Shown: positions 1 to 9,472, counted from the stretch's first letter. The stretch: 64,000 nucleotides of DNA from Luteimonas colneyensis (GCF_014836665.1 NZ_JACSQJ010000007.1:62001-126000); one strand, 5' to 3'. The notes: generated by a model from the letters alone, not told the origin. Made by a program: numbers and translations.

Positions 1-185
1 CAACGCCGGATGACAACCGGGTCACCCACGGCTGCATCAACGTGTCTCCGGCGTTCTACGAGCAGGTCGTCAGCCCCACCTTCGCGCGCGGCGGCGTGTT
101 CTACGTGCTGCCGGACGAAGGCTCGCTGGAGGAGGCGTTTCCGGAGTTCGCGGGCGCCGGCACCCGGAAGACCGCCGGCGACTGA
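1..185 (+). CDS. L,D-transpeptidase (YkuD family), C-terminal end only
   Basis: Only the last 60 codons are in the window; the frame begins at base 3 and ends at a TGA at 183-185. The fragment contains THGCINV, the catalytic His-Gly-Cys signature of YkuD-type L,D-transpeptidases, which make 3-3 peptidoglycan cross-links or attach proteins to peptidoglycan in the periplasm. It ends about 50 residues after the cysteine, a normal family terminus. A strong terminator follows about 60 bases later. The start, signal peptide and first catalytic His lie outside the window, so the subfamily cannot be assigned. Confidence 0.85.
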   Translation, partial: TPDDNRVTHGCINVSPAFYEQVVSPTFARGGVFYVLPDEGSLEEAFPEFAGAGTRKTAGD

Positions 186-246
186 GCGCCGGTGCGTGGC
201 CGCGCGGCGGATGACGCGGCGTCTCCGGTGCGTCATCCGCAGCATG

Positions 247-279
247 AAAAAGGCGACCCGGTCGCCCGGGTCGCCTTTT
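247..279. terminator. Rho-independent terminator, bidirectional
   Basis: Perfect 14-bp stem (248-261 pairs with 266-279) with a TCGC loop. The stem is A-rich at the left foot and T-rich at the right foot, so it can end transcription from both the plus-strand L,D-transpeptidase and the minus-strand efflux operon that converge on it. Confidence 0.92.
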
Positions 280-301
280 CGTTACCGCACCCGCCGAAGG
301 G

Positions 302-469
302 TCACTTCAGGCCGCGGTTGCGCAGCAGGGCATCGGCGCTCGGCATGCGGCCGCGGAAGGCCTTGTAGCTTTCGGCCGGATCGATATTGTCGGCCAGCAC
401 ATCCAGCGCGCAGACGATCTCCATACCCGCGCACAAGCCGCCCCGGCCCCGTGCTCCGTGATCGGCCCG
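302..469 (-). pseudogene. Remnant of M3-family oligopeptidase (C-terminus)
   Basis: Directly after the stop of the upstream permease (TGA at 472-470) the same frame stays open to a TGA at 304-302. Its last ~42 codons include DPAESYKAFRGR and DALLRNRG. This resembles the C-terminus of M3 oligopeptidases/dipeptidyl carboxypeptidases (AESF-AFRGREP---DALLRHNG type). The catalytic HExxH half is absent; the sequence before about 430 does not look like the family. It is most likely the tail of a peptidase gene truncated when the efflux operon came to lie here. The call rests on remembered family motifs. Confidence 0.6.
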
Positions 470-1582
470 TCAGGCGCCGTCCCGCCCCGGGGCGTAGCGC
501 CATACCGCCAGCGCGCCATACAGCAGTGTCAAAAAAGCGAGGTTGCACAGCTCGGGAAGCGCCTCGGCGAAGCTTGCGCCCATCTGGTTGAACTTCACCA
601 TCAGGTTGATGCCGGGCGTGGAGGGAACCAGCTTCGCCAGCCACGCCAGGGGCTGTGGCATCGCCACGGCCGGCCATGACAGCCCGGACAGGAAGAAGAG
701 TGGCAGCGCGGTGACGAGCATCAGCTGGAAGGGCCGTTCGCGGGTGCGGAAGAAACTGCCCGCGAACAGCGCGAACGCCACCACCGCGGCCACGTACAGC
801 GCTCCGCCCACCAGGGTACCGGGCGGATTGCCCCCACGCGGATAGTCCTGGAGCCACATCACCAGACCGTTGTAGTACAGCATGCTGCACACGCCGATCA
901 GCGCGAACGCGGCGGCGATGCCGAGCAGGCCGCTGCGCGAGAACGCCAGCCGACCCAGGCGTTCGCGACGCGTGCCGGCCATGACCAGCATGCCGATCAG
1001 CAGTGTCTGCTGCACGATCAGCTGTGCCACGCCCGGCACCACGGCGCTGCCGTAACCCTCGCGGGTGTTGAACAGCGGCCGCGCCACCACCTGCAGCGGC
1101 GCCGCGCCGGGTGCGCCGGCGAAACTTGCCTGCACCACGGCGGCCTCGCGCGCGAACGCGGCGGCGGCCTCGCCCAGGCCCTCCAGCACCACGCCGCCGC
1201 GACCGAGGAACGCACCACTGCCGTACAGCGCGAGCTCGCCCTGCCCGCCGCGCAGGATCGCGCGTTCGAACCCGGCGGGCACCACCAGCAGGCCCTGCGC
1301 CTCACCGCGGGCGATCCTGGGCCGGGCCTCCCCCAGCGAGGTCGCGTCGCCGACGATCCTCACCGCGCGCACCGCGCCCGCCTTGCGCACCAGGGCGCGG
1401 CTCATGGCGCTATGGTCGAGGTCGACCACCAGCACCGGATACTGCGAAGCCACCTGGTGCCGGTAGGCGACCGGGTAGAAGAACGAGTACAGCACCACGG
1501 CGCCGATCAGCGTCACCACCGCGTAGCGGTCCGAGAACACGGCGCGCAGGGTCTCCAGGAAGGCGGCCCTGACCTGGTTCAT
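470..1582 (-). CDS. ABC-2 type transporter permease (second of pair)
   Basis: 370-residue membrane protein of the ABC-2 permease superfamily (YhhJ/YbhR-like). One N-terminal membrane segment (about residues 20-40) is followed by a large extracytoplasmic domain containing VLVVDLDHSAMSRAL, then about five membrane segments. Such permeases normally pair with a cytoplasmic ATPase and a HlyD-type adaptor to export drugs or other small molecules. The ATG at 1582 overlaps the stop of the preceding permease by 4 bp (ATGA), so the two are translationally coupled. No ATPase gene is present in the operon. The substrate cannot be deduced. Confidence 0.88.
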   Translation of the reverse strand: MNQVRAAFLETLRAVFSDRYAVVTLIGAVVLYSFFYPVAYRHQVASQYPVLVVDLDHSAMSRALVRKAGAVRAVRIVGDATSLGEARPRIARGEAQGLLVVPAGFERAILRGGQGELALYGSGAFLGRGGVVLEGLGEAAAAFAREAAVVQASFAGAPGAAPLQVVARPLFNTREGYGSAVVPGVAQLIVQQTLLIGMLVMAGTRRERLGRLAFSRSGLLGIAAAFALIGVCSMLYYNGLVMWLQDYPRGGNPPGTLVGGALYVAAVVAFALFAGSFFRTRERPFQLMLVTALPLFFLSGLSWPAVAMPQPLAWLAKLVPSTPGINLMVKFNQMGASFAEALPELCNLAFLTLLYGALAVWRYAPGRDGA

Positions 1583-2766
1583 CGCTGCCCCCAGGAGGCC
1601 GGATCGCGCGCGCCACGCGCATACAGGCGCAGGCCCGCGCCGCCGGCCACCAGCACGAACAGCAGCAACGTCCCCAGCAACGACAGCGAGGCCGTCCATG
1701 CCGCATCCAGGTCGAGCTGCTGAGCCTGCAGCTTGAGGTAGGCGGTGAAGGGAAGCAGCTGGCTCCAGGCCTGTGCGAACAGCGGCGCTCCCTGCACCGG
1801 GAACGTCGCGCCCGAGAACGCCAGCGACGTGCCCGCGTACAGTCCGGTCAGCGACAGCGACGTGCCCATGTTGCGGGTGGCCCCGACCAGCAGCAGCGCG
1901 ATGCCGCCGTAGGCCAGGTACATCGCCGCCTGCGCGGCGACCAGCAGCACCGCGCTGCCGGCCACACCGCCGCGGATCGCGGCCAGCCAGACCAGCGACA
2001 GCGTGCCGTAGGCGGTGAACAGCAGCAGGTACGGGGCCAGCTTGCCGGCCACCGCCGGCAGCAGGCGATCGCCGCACCCGGCCAGCCATGTGCCCGCGCT
2101 GCCGTCACGCAGTTCGCGCCCGAGCGCGCCCACCATCGCCAGGCAGGCGGCGAGGTGCAGCAGTGCCGGGAACAGCAGGCCGAGCAGGAAGTGCTCGTAG
2201 CTGCGCGCGGCGTTGGCCAGCACGGTGGCCTGCACCCGCAGCGGCGGCTGGCGGACCGCCTGCGCCCCGCCGACCCGCGCCACCTCACGGCGCACGAGAT
2301 GCGCACTGGTCGCCTGCGCCGCCTCTCCGATCCCCCGTAGCGCCGCCTGCCCTGCCGTCTGGTGGCTGGCGTTGTAGTAGGCGAAAACAACGGCGCTGCC
2401 GCCACGCAGGACCTGGCGCTCGGCGCCCGCAGGCACGTGCACCACCGCGAACGCCCGGACCGCGCGCACCTCCGACCAGGCCTGCGTCAGGTCCGCCGGC
2501 CGCGCGGCCACCCGCAGGCCCGGCACGGCATCGAGCCTGCGCACGAGTTCGCGGCTGACCGCGCTGTTGTCATGATCGACCACCGCCACCGGCAGCTCGC
2601 GCGGCACGCCGGCCGAGAACATCCAGGCGAGCAGCGCCAGCGCCAGCAGCGGGACCCACGTGGCCAACGCCAGATCCCAGGGATCGGCGCGCAGCCGTGC
2701 GCACTCGCGCAACGCCGAACGGACGAACGCCTCGCGTGCCGTGGGCCGCGTCAGCGTTGCGGCCAT
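1579..2766 (-). CDS. ABC-2 type transporter permease (first of pair)
   Basis: 395-residue inner-membrane protein with the same architecture as its neighbour: an N-terminal membrane anchor, a large periplasmic domain with VAVVDHDNSAVSRELVRR, then about five membrane segments toward the C-terminus. It probably forms a heterodimeric channel with the downstream permease. The chosen ATG at 2766 lies 16 bp inside the end of the HlyD gene; a much longer open frame upstream is antisense-like noise. The pair likely works with the HlyD adaptor and TolC-like channel encoded just upstream. The missing ATPase must be supplied elsewhere, or the pair works without one. Confidence 0.88.
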   Translation of the reverse strand: MAATLTRPTAREAFVRSALRECARLRADPWDLALATWVPLLALALLAWMFSAGVPRELPVAVVDHDNSAVSRELVRRLDAVPGLRVAARPADLTQAWSEVRAVRAFAVVHVPAGAERQVLRGGSAVVFAYYNASHQTAGQAALRGIGEAAQATSAHLVRREVARVGGAQAVRQPPLRVQATVLANAARSYEHFLLGLLFPALLHLAACLAMVGALGRELRDGSAGTWLAGCGDRLLPAVAGKLAPYLLLFTAYGTLSLVWLAAIRGGVAGSAVLLVAAQAAMYLAYGGIALLLVGATRNMGTSLSLTGLYAGTSLAFSGATFPVQGAPLFAQAWSQLLPFTAYLKLQAQQLDLDAAWTASLSLLGTLLLFVLVAGGAGLRLYARGARDPASWGQR

Positions 2767-3785
2767 GCGAACAGCACGCTCATGCCCGGCCGGAAGCCTG
2801 CGACTTCCGCGACCGGCCTCGCGCGCACTTCGAAACTCCTCACGTCGTAGCCGGCCGACTGCCGGGTCGCGCGCCAGGTCGCGAAATCGCCGGCCGGGCT
2901 GATGTGGTAGACCTCGAACTCGACGTCCTCGCGCTCCAGCGCCGGGATCGAACCGCGCAGGCGGCGGCCCACCTCCAGGCCCGCGAACTGGTCCTCGCGC
3001 AGGTGGAACGCCACCCACATGTGGTCGAGGTCGACCAGGGTGAAGACCGGATAGCCGGCCGCCACCAGCTCGCCGGTTTCGACCAGGCGCTTGGACACCT
3101 CGCCGGCCGTCGGCGCGCGGCCGCGCACTTCGCTTTCGGCCGCCTGCACTTCGGCCACGGCGCCTTCGGCCTGCCGCACCTGCGCCTGCGCGGCGCTCCT
3201 GTCCTGTTCGCGGGCGCCGGCCTGCGCCTGTTCGTACAGTGCCTGCGCTGCGCGCGCCTGCTGCTCGGCATCGATCGCCTTCGCACGGGCCTCGTCGCGC
3301 TGCTGCCGGGTGACCACGCCCTCGGCATGCAGCCGCTCCAGGCGCTGGAAGGTGGAACGCGCCAGTTCGTGTCCGGCCTGGGCGCGCCGCCAGTTGGCCT
3401 CCGCTGCGCGGATGTCCTCCACGCGCGCGCCTTCCTCGGCCTTGTCCGCCAGCGCCTGCGCGGCCGCGAGCGCGGCTTCGGCCTGTCGCTGCTTCGCGGC
3501 GATCTCGGGGCTGTCCAGCTCGAACAGTACCTGCCCCGCCTCGACCCGCTCGCCCTCGGCCACCAGCAGCGCCGACACCCGCGCGGTCACCTTGGCCGAG
3601 ACGTTGATGCTGTCGGCATCGGCCATGCCCTGCACCAGGTCCGCCGGGCTGCGGAACGCCAGCCACAGGCCGCCGATCAGGATCACGGCAATCACGCCCA
3701 GGGCGACAAGGCGCAGGCGACGGCGGCCGGACGGTGCATCCGCAGCCACGGGTGGCGGCGGCGGCGACGGAGCGGGTTCATTCAT
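2751..3785 (-). CDS. HlyD-family membrane fusion/adaptor protein
   Basis: 344 residues. A Pro-rich cytoplasmic N-terminus is followed by one membrane segment (about residues 27-45), a biotinyl-lipoyl-like half motif, a long Ala/Glu/Gln-rich alpha-helical hairpin (about 100-220), a second lipoyl half (GELVAAGYPVFTLVDLDHMWV) and a beta-barrel region. This is the periplasmic adaptor architecture linking an inner-membrane transporter to a TolC-type outer-membrane channel. The start at 3785 overlaps the channel gene's stop by 8 bp (ATGAATGA), and its own end overlaps the first ABC permease. It most likely serves the ABC-2 permease pair, since the RND pump has its own adaptor. Confidence 0.9.
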   Translation of the reverse strand: MNEPAPSPPPPPVAADAPSGRRRLRLVALGVIAVILIGGLWLAFRSPADLVQGMADADSINVSAKVTARVSALLVAEGERVEAGQVLFELDSPEIAAKQRQAEAALAAAQALADKAEEGARVEDIRAAEANWRRAQAGHELARSTFQRLERLHAEGVVTRQQRDEARAKAIDAEQQARAAQALYEQAQAGAREQDRSAAQAQVRQAEGAVAEVQAAESEVRGRAPTAGEVSKRLVETGELVAAGYPVFTLVDLDHMWVAFHLREDQFAGLEVGRRLRGSIPALEREDVEFEVYHISPAGDFATWRATRQSAGYDVRSFEVRARPVAEVAGFRPGMSVLFAWPQR

Positions 3786-5256
3786 GGGGAAATACCCTGT
3801 GGTCTGCCTTGCGGATGTACTCGCCAAAGCGCGCCGACTGGCCACCCAGCTCGAGCAGGTGCGCCAATGCCACGCAATAGTCGTAGGCGGCGTGCGCGTG
3901 TTCGACCCGTGCGGCGCCAAGGCCGAGCCTGGCGTCCATGACATCGAGCGAGGTCGACTGCCCCTCGCGGAACGCCAGTTCCTGCAGGCGCAGGTTCTCA
4001 CGCGCCTGCTCGATGCTGCTGTCGAGCAGCAGGAACTGCTGACGTGCCGTTTCCAGCGCATTCCAGGCCTGTGCCACGCCGATCCTGATCTGGTTCTGCG
4101 CCTCGCGCAGTGCGGCCTGCGCCTGCTCCTGCTGCGCGCGCGCAGCACTGATCTGGCGCGGGCGATCCCGCCCGGACAGGAAGGTGTACTTCAGGCCAAT
4201 GCCGAAGGCCCAATCGGTGTCGGTCAGTAGCGCATCCTCACGGTACAGGTCGTACTGGCCGAACAGGTACACCTGCGGTTTCAGTGACGCCTCCTGCACA
4301 CGCACGCCTGCGCCCGCCTGGTCGTCAAGCGCCCGCAGCTGCGCCAGCTGCGGGTGCCGCTCAAGCGCGGCCCGGGTGAACGCCTCCAGCGTGCCCGGCG
4401 ATGTGCCGACCACGAACAGCGGCGTGATCGGCGTCACCGGCCCATCGCTGCGCAACAGCAGCGCCAGGGCCTGGGCGGCGGCGTCGCGGTCGTTGAGCGC
4501 CTTCTGGTACTCGCGCTCGCTGGCATCACGCGCGACGACCGCCTGCAACACCTGCGCGCGCGTGGCGAAGCCTTCGCGTTCAAGCGATTCGGCATGGGCC
4601 AGGTGCTGCCGCATGCCGTCGCGCACCTCGCGGCGCACACTCAGCGCCTGCTCGGCCAGGCCCTGGCCGAAGTAGGCCTGGACCAGTTGCGACGTCAGCT
4701 TCTGGGACTGCTGCGCCCGTTCCGCGTCCGCCCCACGCAGGGCGGCCGCGGCCGCCGCCTGCGCGGCCGGGATCTGCCCGCCCGTGTACAGGGGCAGCAC
4801 CGTGGTCAACACCGGACGCAATCGCCGGTCGCGCTCCTGGAACCGCAACGGGCTTTCGATGCCGAACGCCTCGCCCACTGGCGCCAGCGAACCCAGCGGC
4901 AAGCTCAGCGTCTTCTGGAACTCCAGGTAGCGCGCTTCGAGCGAAATCTCCGGCAGCCGCAGGCGCGCGGTCGCATCGGACAGGTCCTGCCGGGCGCGCA
5001 GGTTGGCGTCCGCGGCAGCCAGCGCGTCGGAGACCCGTTCCATCCGCTCGCGCGCCTGATCGAAGCTCAGTGCGTCCGCATCCTGCGCGAGTGCCGAGGT
5101 GGCCGGTACAAGCAGGACCAGACCCAACGCCAGACCGAATGCCCGTCCGTGCGCGGCGCGGGATCGCCGACGGTATGCCCCACCCAGCCTGCCAGCCTTG
5201 CCTGTCGACACCTGCCACTCCATTGCACCGGCCGCCGCCATCGTGATGCCAGTCAT
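3778..5256 (-). CDS. TolC/OprM-like outer membrane efflux channel
   Basis: 492 residues. A signal peptide near residues 35-58 (FGLALGLVLLVPATSALA) is followed by two repeated outer-membrane-efflux domains rich in Gln/Ala helices, with conserved TVLPLYTGGQIPAAQAA and, in the second half, YTFLSGRDRPRQISAAR. It forms the trimeric outer-membrane duct of tripartite pumps. The first ATG overlaps the RND pump's stop by 4 bp; an internal ATG twelve codons in (MEWQ) would shorten the long N-region and is also possible. Lying between an RND pump and an ABC/HlyD set, it may serve both. Confidence 0.9.
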   Translation of the reverse strand: MTGITMAAAGAMEWQVSTGKAGRLGGAYRRRSRAAHGRAFGLALGLVLLVPATSALAQDADALSFDQARERMERVSDALAAADANLRARQDLSDATARLRLPEISLEARYLEFQKTLSLPLGSLAPVGEAFGIESPLRFQERDRRLRPVLTTVLPLYTGGQIPAAQAAAAAALRGADAERAQQSQKLTSQLVQAYFGQGLAEQALSVRREVRDGMRQHLAHAESLEREGFATRAQVLQAVVARDASEREYQKALNDRDAAAQALALLLRSDGPVTPITPLFVVGTSPGTLEAFTRAALERHPQLAQLRALDDQAGAGVRVQEASLKPQVYLFGQYDLYREDALLTDTDWAFGIGLKYTFLSGRDRPRQISAARAQQEQAQAALREAQNQIRIGVAQAWNALETARQQFLLLDSSIEQARENLRLQELAFREGQSTSLDVMDARLGLGAARVEHAHAAYDYCVALAHLLELGGQSARFGEYIRKADHRVFPHE

Positions 5257-8200
5257 GGTGGCGCCGCAACCTCACTGGCGTCTGCGGCCCTCCGCCGCAA
5301 CCTCCCGAGCACCCGCTCCTCCACATCATCCACCAGCGTGTACGCCGCCGGCACCACCACCAGGCTCAACACCGTCGAGGTGATCAACCCACCGATCACC
5401 GCCACCGCCATCGGCATGCGGAAGCTTGAATCCGCCGTCAGACCCAGCGCGATCGGCATCATGCCCGCCCCCATCGCCAGCGTGGTCATGATCACCGGCC
5501 GCGCACGCTTGTGGCACGCGTCCATCAGCGCCTCGTGGCGGGTCATGCCCTTTTCCTCGGCCATGACCGCGTAGTCCACCAGCAGGATCGAATTCTTCAC
5601 CGCGATGCCGATCAGCAGGATCAGGCCGATCAGCACCGACAGCGAGATATCCAGGCCGGTGATCAGCAGCGCGCCGAACGCGCCGCCGGCGGCCAGCGGC
5701 ACCGCGACCAGGATGGTGATCGGCTGGCTGGCATGGTTGAACAGCAGCAGCAGCACGCCGTAGACGCAGAAGATGCCGGCCACCATGGCCATGGCGAAGC
5801 CGCCGAACATCTCGGCGAAGATCTCGCTGTCGCCGGCGGCCTGGCGGTCCACGCCCGGCGGGAGGTTCTGCAGCGAGGGCAGCGCGTCGATCTGGCCTTC
5901 CACCTCGCCCATCGCCATGCCGTTGAGGTCGACGGTGATCGTAACGTTGCGACGCCTGTCGAAGCGGTCGATCTGCGACGGCCCGCTGGCGGTGGTGATC
6001 GAGGCCACGGACGACAGCGGCACGCTGCCGCCGGTGGACGTCGGCACGCGCAGCTGGCCGAGCAGCGAGGGATCCGACAGCGCGCGTTCGTCCAGCTGCA
6101 CGCGGATCGGTACCTGGCGTTCGGGCAGGTTGAGCTTGGCGAGGAACTGTTCGTAATCGCCGCGGGTGGCCACACGGGTGGCGGCGGCGATGTCGGCGGT
6201 GGACACGCCCAGGTCGGCCGCGCGCGCGGGGTCCGGGCGCACGATCACTTCCGGCCGCACCAGCGCCGCCGATGACCCGACGGTGCCCAGGCCGGGCAGC
6301 TGCCGGATCTCGCGCTCCACCTCGCGCGCGGCCGCGGCCAGCTTGACCGGGTCGTCGCCAGCCAGCACCAGCTGCAGCGCGCGCCCGGGCTCGCCACCCT
6401 GGAAGCTCAGGCGCACGCCGGGCAGGTCGGCCAGTCGCTCGCGGACCACCGTTTCCAGCTCGTACTGGGTCAGGTCGCGGTCGTCCTTCCAGCGGATCGT
6501 GAGCGTGGCCTTGCGCAGTTCGGCGCTGGTGAGGTCGCCCGCGGGGCCGTTGGCACCCGAGTTGCTGCCGGCGGTCACGAACACGTGTTCGATCTCGGGG
6601 ATGTCGGCGATGCGCCGGCGCGCGGTCTCGGCCACCTCTTCGGTGGTGGCGAGCGCGGTGCCCGGCGGCAGCTCGATCAGCACGTTGCTCTGGATGCCGT
6701 CGGTGGGTGGGATGAAGGTGACCTTCAGCAGCGGCAGCAGCGCCAGCGAGCCGATGAAGATGCCCAGCGCGACCACCAGCGTGCGGTTGCGGTGCTGCAG
6801 CGCGCTGTCGACGAAGCGCAGGTACCACTGCATCAGCTTCGAGTCGCCCTTGTGCTCGGGCAGCGGCTTCAACATGTAGGCCGCCATCATCGGCGTGATC
6901 AGGCGCGCCACCAGCAGCGAGAACATCACCGCCGCGGCCGCGGTCCAGCCGAACTCGCGGAAGAACTTGCCGGGGATGCCAGGCATGAAGGCCACGGGGA
7001 TGAACACCGCCGCCAGCGTGCACGAGGTCGCGATCACCGCCAGACCGATCTCGTCGGCGGCCTCGAGCGCGGCCTGCTTCGGCGCCTTGCCCATGCGCAG
7101 GTGGCGGTCGATGTTCTCGACCTCGACGATCGCGTCGTCCACCAGGATGCCGACCACCACCGCCAGCGCCAGCAGGGTGATCATGTTGAGGCTGAAGCCC
7201 AGCCAGTACATCACCGCGAAGGTCGGGATGATCGACAGCGGCAGCGCCACGGCGCTGATGAAGGTGGCGCGGAAGTCGCGCAGGAACAGGAACACCACCA
7301 GCACCGCCAGCGCCGCGCCCTCGTAGAGCATGTGCATCGAGGAGTCGAACGAGTCCTCGGCCACCTGGGTGGTCGACGCCACCTCGACCACGCGTACGCG
7401 CGGCTGTTCCCGCTGCAGCTCGGCGACGCTCTCGCGCACGGCGTTGCCGACGTCCACTTCGCTGGTGTTGGTGGTGCGCTGCACGGCGAAGCCGATCACC
7501 GGCCGGCCATCGAGCGTGGTGCGCTGGCTGACGGTGGCATTGCCGTCGCTCACCGTGGCCAGCGTCGACAGGCGCACGCTACGACCGTCGGGCATGGAGA
7601 TGGGGAAGTCCTCGAGGTCGGCGGCGGACTCGACGGTGCCGAGCGTGCGCACCGCCTGCTCGCCGCCGCCCACGGTGGTGCGCCCGCCCGGCTGCTCCTG
7701 CTGGATGCGCGCCAGCTGCTGGCTGATCAGCGCCGGACTCACGCCGAAGCCCTGCACCGCCTCCGGCCGCAGGTCGACGCGGATCTCGCGGTCGACGCCG
7801 CCGATGCGCCGCACCGCGCCCACGCCGGGCACCGCGAACAGCCGCTTGGACACGGTGTCGTCGATGAACCAGCTGAGCTCCTCGTCGCTCCAGCCGTCGG
7901 CGGTCACGGCATAGGTGAGCATGTCGCCGCCGGTGACGTTGACCAGCGACACGATCGGCGGCTCGACGTCAGCCGGCAGGTCGATGCGCACGCGGTCCAC
8001 CGCATCGCGCACCTCGTCCTTGGCGATGGTGCCGTCCTTTTCGATCTCGAAGGTGAGGATGGTGGTCGACACGCCTTCGTTGACGATGGACGCCATGTTG
8101 CGCAGGCCGGCGATGCTGGCGGTGGCGTCCTCGATCTTGCGGGTGACCTGCGTTTCCAGCGTGCTGGGGCTGGCACCGGGCAGCGTGACGGTGACGTTGA

Positions 8201-8333
8201 CCACCGGCACGGTGAGGTCCGGGAACTGGGAGACGGCCAGCTTGTTGAAGGCCAGCAGGCCCGCGGCGGTCAGCAGGATGAAGACCAGGATCGCCGGCAG
8301 CGGGCGGTGGATCGACCAGGCGGAGAAGTTCAT
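5253..8333 (-). CDS. RND-family efflux pump, inner-membrane subunit
   Basis: 1026 residues, full length for AcrB/MdtB/MexF-type hydrophobe/amphiphile RND pumps. Visible features are the N-terminal membrane helix (residues 13-31), two large periplasmic loops, and the TM4 motif GILVDDAIVEVEN whose Asp-Asp pair carries the proton. The C-terminal helix cluster includes LIGIAVKNSILLVDYA. The pump exports drugs or other toxic compounds using the proton gradient. The 4-bp overlaps at both ends place it in a translationally coupled operon with its adaptor upstream and the outer-membrane channel downstream. Repression by the divergent MarR-like regulator is likely. Substrates are unknown. Confidence 0.95.
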   Translation of the reverse strand: MNFSAWSIHRPLPAILVFILLTAAGLLAFNKLAVSQFPDLTVPVVNVTVTLPGASPSTLETQVTRKIEDATASIAGLRNMASIVNEGVSTTILTFEIEKDGTIAKDEVRDAVDRVRIDLPADVEPPIVSLVNVTGGDMLTYAVTADGWSDEELSWFIDDTVSKRLFAVPGVGAVRRIGGVDREIRVDLRPEAVQGFGVSPALISQQLARIQQEQPGGRTTVGGGEQAVRTLGTVESAADLEDFPISMPDGRSVRLSTLATVSDGNATVSQRTTLDGRPVIGFAVQRTTNTSEVDVGNAVRESVAELQREQPRVRVVEVASTTQVAEDSFDSSMHMLYEGAALAVLVVFLFLRDFRATFISAVALPLSIIPTFAVMYWLGFSLNMITLLALAVVVGILVDDAIVEVENIDRHLRMGKAPKQAALEAADEIGLAVIATSCTLAAVFIPVAFMPGIPGKFFREFGWTAAAAVMFSLLVARLITPMMAAYMLKPLPEHKGDSKLMQWYLRFVDSALQHRNRTLVVALGIFIGSLALLPLLKVTFIPPTDGIQSNVLIELPPGTALATTEEVAETARRRIADIPEIEHVFVTAGSNSGANGPAGDLTSAELRKATLTIRWKDDRDLTQYELETVVRERLADLPGVRLSFQGGEPGRALQLVLAGDDPVKLAAAAREVEREIRQLPGLGTVGSSAALVRPEVIVRPDPARAADLGVSTADIAAATRVATRGDYEQFLAKLNLPERQVPIRVQLDERALSDPSLLGQLRVPTSTGGSVPLSSVASITTASGPSQIDRFDRRRNVTITVDLNGMAMGEVEGQIDALPSLQNLPPGVDRQAAGDSEIFAEMFGGFAMAMVAGIFCVYGVLLLLFNHASQPITILVAVPLAAGGAFGALLITGLDISLSVLIGLILLIGIAVKNSILLVDYAVMAEEKGMTRHEALMDACHKRARPVIMTTLAMGAGMMPIALGLTADSSFRMPMAVAVIGGLITSTVLSLVVVPAAYTLVDDVEERVLGRLRRRAADASEVAAPP

Positions 8334-9472
8334 TCGGCGACGGCCCCGGTCGCGCGCGCGGCCTTCGCGCTGGCGGCATCCGCGGCATCCACCGCGTCCT
8401 CGCCCTCGACCACGCGCACCAGGTCGCCATCGCCCAGGAAGCCGGCGCCGCGCGCGACCACGCGATCGTCCTGCGCCAGCCCGTCGCGCACCTCGACCAG
8501 GTCACCCTGCGCCCCGCCGAGTTCGACGACGCGCTCGCGCACTCGCCCGTCGTCGTCGACGGTGAACACGAAGGCGCGGCCGTCCCGGCGCACCACGGCG
8601 TCGCCCGGCACCAGCAGCGCCTGCGCGCGACCGAGCGCCAGCCGGCCCTGCGCGAACATGCCCGCGCGCAGCGCGCCGGGATCGGGGAGGTCGACGTAGA
8701 CGGTGCCGGTGCGGCTCTGCGCATCCAGCGCCGGCGACACCGTGCGCACGCGGCCTTCGACCACGCCGCCGCCGGGTGCCTCCACGCGCACCGGCGTCCC
8801 GGCGTCGACGCGCAGCAGGTCGCCTTCGGCCAGCTCCGCGCGCCACTCCAGGCGGCCGTCGCGGATCAGCCGCAGCAGCTCCGTGCCGGCGCCGACCACC
8901 TGGCCGGGCTGCACGCTGCGCGCCGACACCACGCCGTCCACCGGCGCGCGCACCACGGTGAAGTCACGCTGCACGCGTGCGGCGTCGCGGCTGGCGATGG
9001 CGGTGTTGAGGCGCGCCTCGGCGTTGGCCCGCGCGGCCTCGGCCTCCTCTGCATCCTGCAGCGCCACCATCTGCGAATCCGCCAGTTCGCGGATGCGCGC
9101 GGCCTTGCGGCGCGCGGTCTCGAGGTTGGTCTGCGCCTCACGCACCTGGGCGTCCGACTGCGCCAGCTGCGAGGCCAGGGTGCGGTCGTCGACGCGCAGC
9201 AGGACGTCGCCGGCGGCGACCACGCTGCCGACCTCGACGGCCACGCTGGCGACCCGCAGGCCGGACAGCTCCACGCCCACCGAGACCTCCTCCCACGCGG
9301 CGACGGCGCCCGAGGCCACCACGTCGCGGGTGACCTCGCGCAGCTGTGGCGCGGCCAGGCTGACAGTGAGGCTGGGCACGGCTTGGGGCACCTCGTCCTC
9401 GCCGCAGCCCGCCAGGGCGAGCGCGAGCGCCAGGACACCGGAAACCGCCAGCAGTCGGGAAGGAACGGGCAT
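8330..9472 (-). CDS. RND efflux periplasmic adaptor (lipoprotein)
   Basis: 380 residues. The chosen ATG at 9472 gives a lipoprotein signal (SRLLAVSGVLALALALAGC), whereas the longer open frame would put a non-signal extension in front of it. Downstream are the lipoyl half motifs, a coiled-coil hairpin (about 100-165), FTVVRAPVDGVVSARSVQPGQVV and the beta-barrel/membrane-proximal region ending in GDAVVRRDGRAFVFTV. It bridges the RND pump and the outer-membrane channel. It is the first gene of the efflux operon, and its start lies 75 bp from the divergent MarR gene. Confidence 0.93.
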   Translation of the reverse strand: MPVPSRLLAVSGVLALALALAGCGEDEVPQAVPSLTVSLAAPQLREVTRDVVASGAVAAWEEVSVGVELSGLRVASVAVEVGSVVAAGDVLLRVDDRTLASQLAQSDAQVREAQTNLETARRKAARIRELADSQMVALQDAEEAEAARANAEARLNTAIASRDAARVQRDFTVVRAPVDGVVSARSVQPGQVVGAGTELLRLIRDGRLEWRAELAEGDLLRVDAGTPVRVEAPGGGVVEGRVRTVSPALDAQSRTGTVYVDLPDPGALRAGMFAQGRLALGRAQALLVPGDAVVRRDGRAFVFTVDDDGRVRERVVELGGAQGDLVEVRDGLAQDDRVVARGAGFLGDGDLVRVVEGEDAVDAADAASAKAARATGAVAE

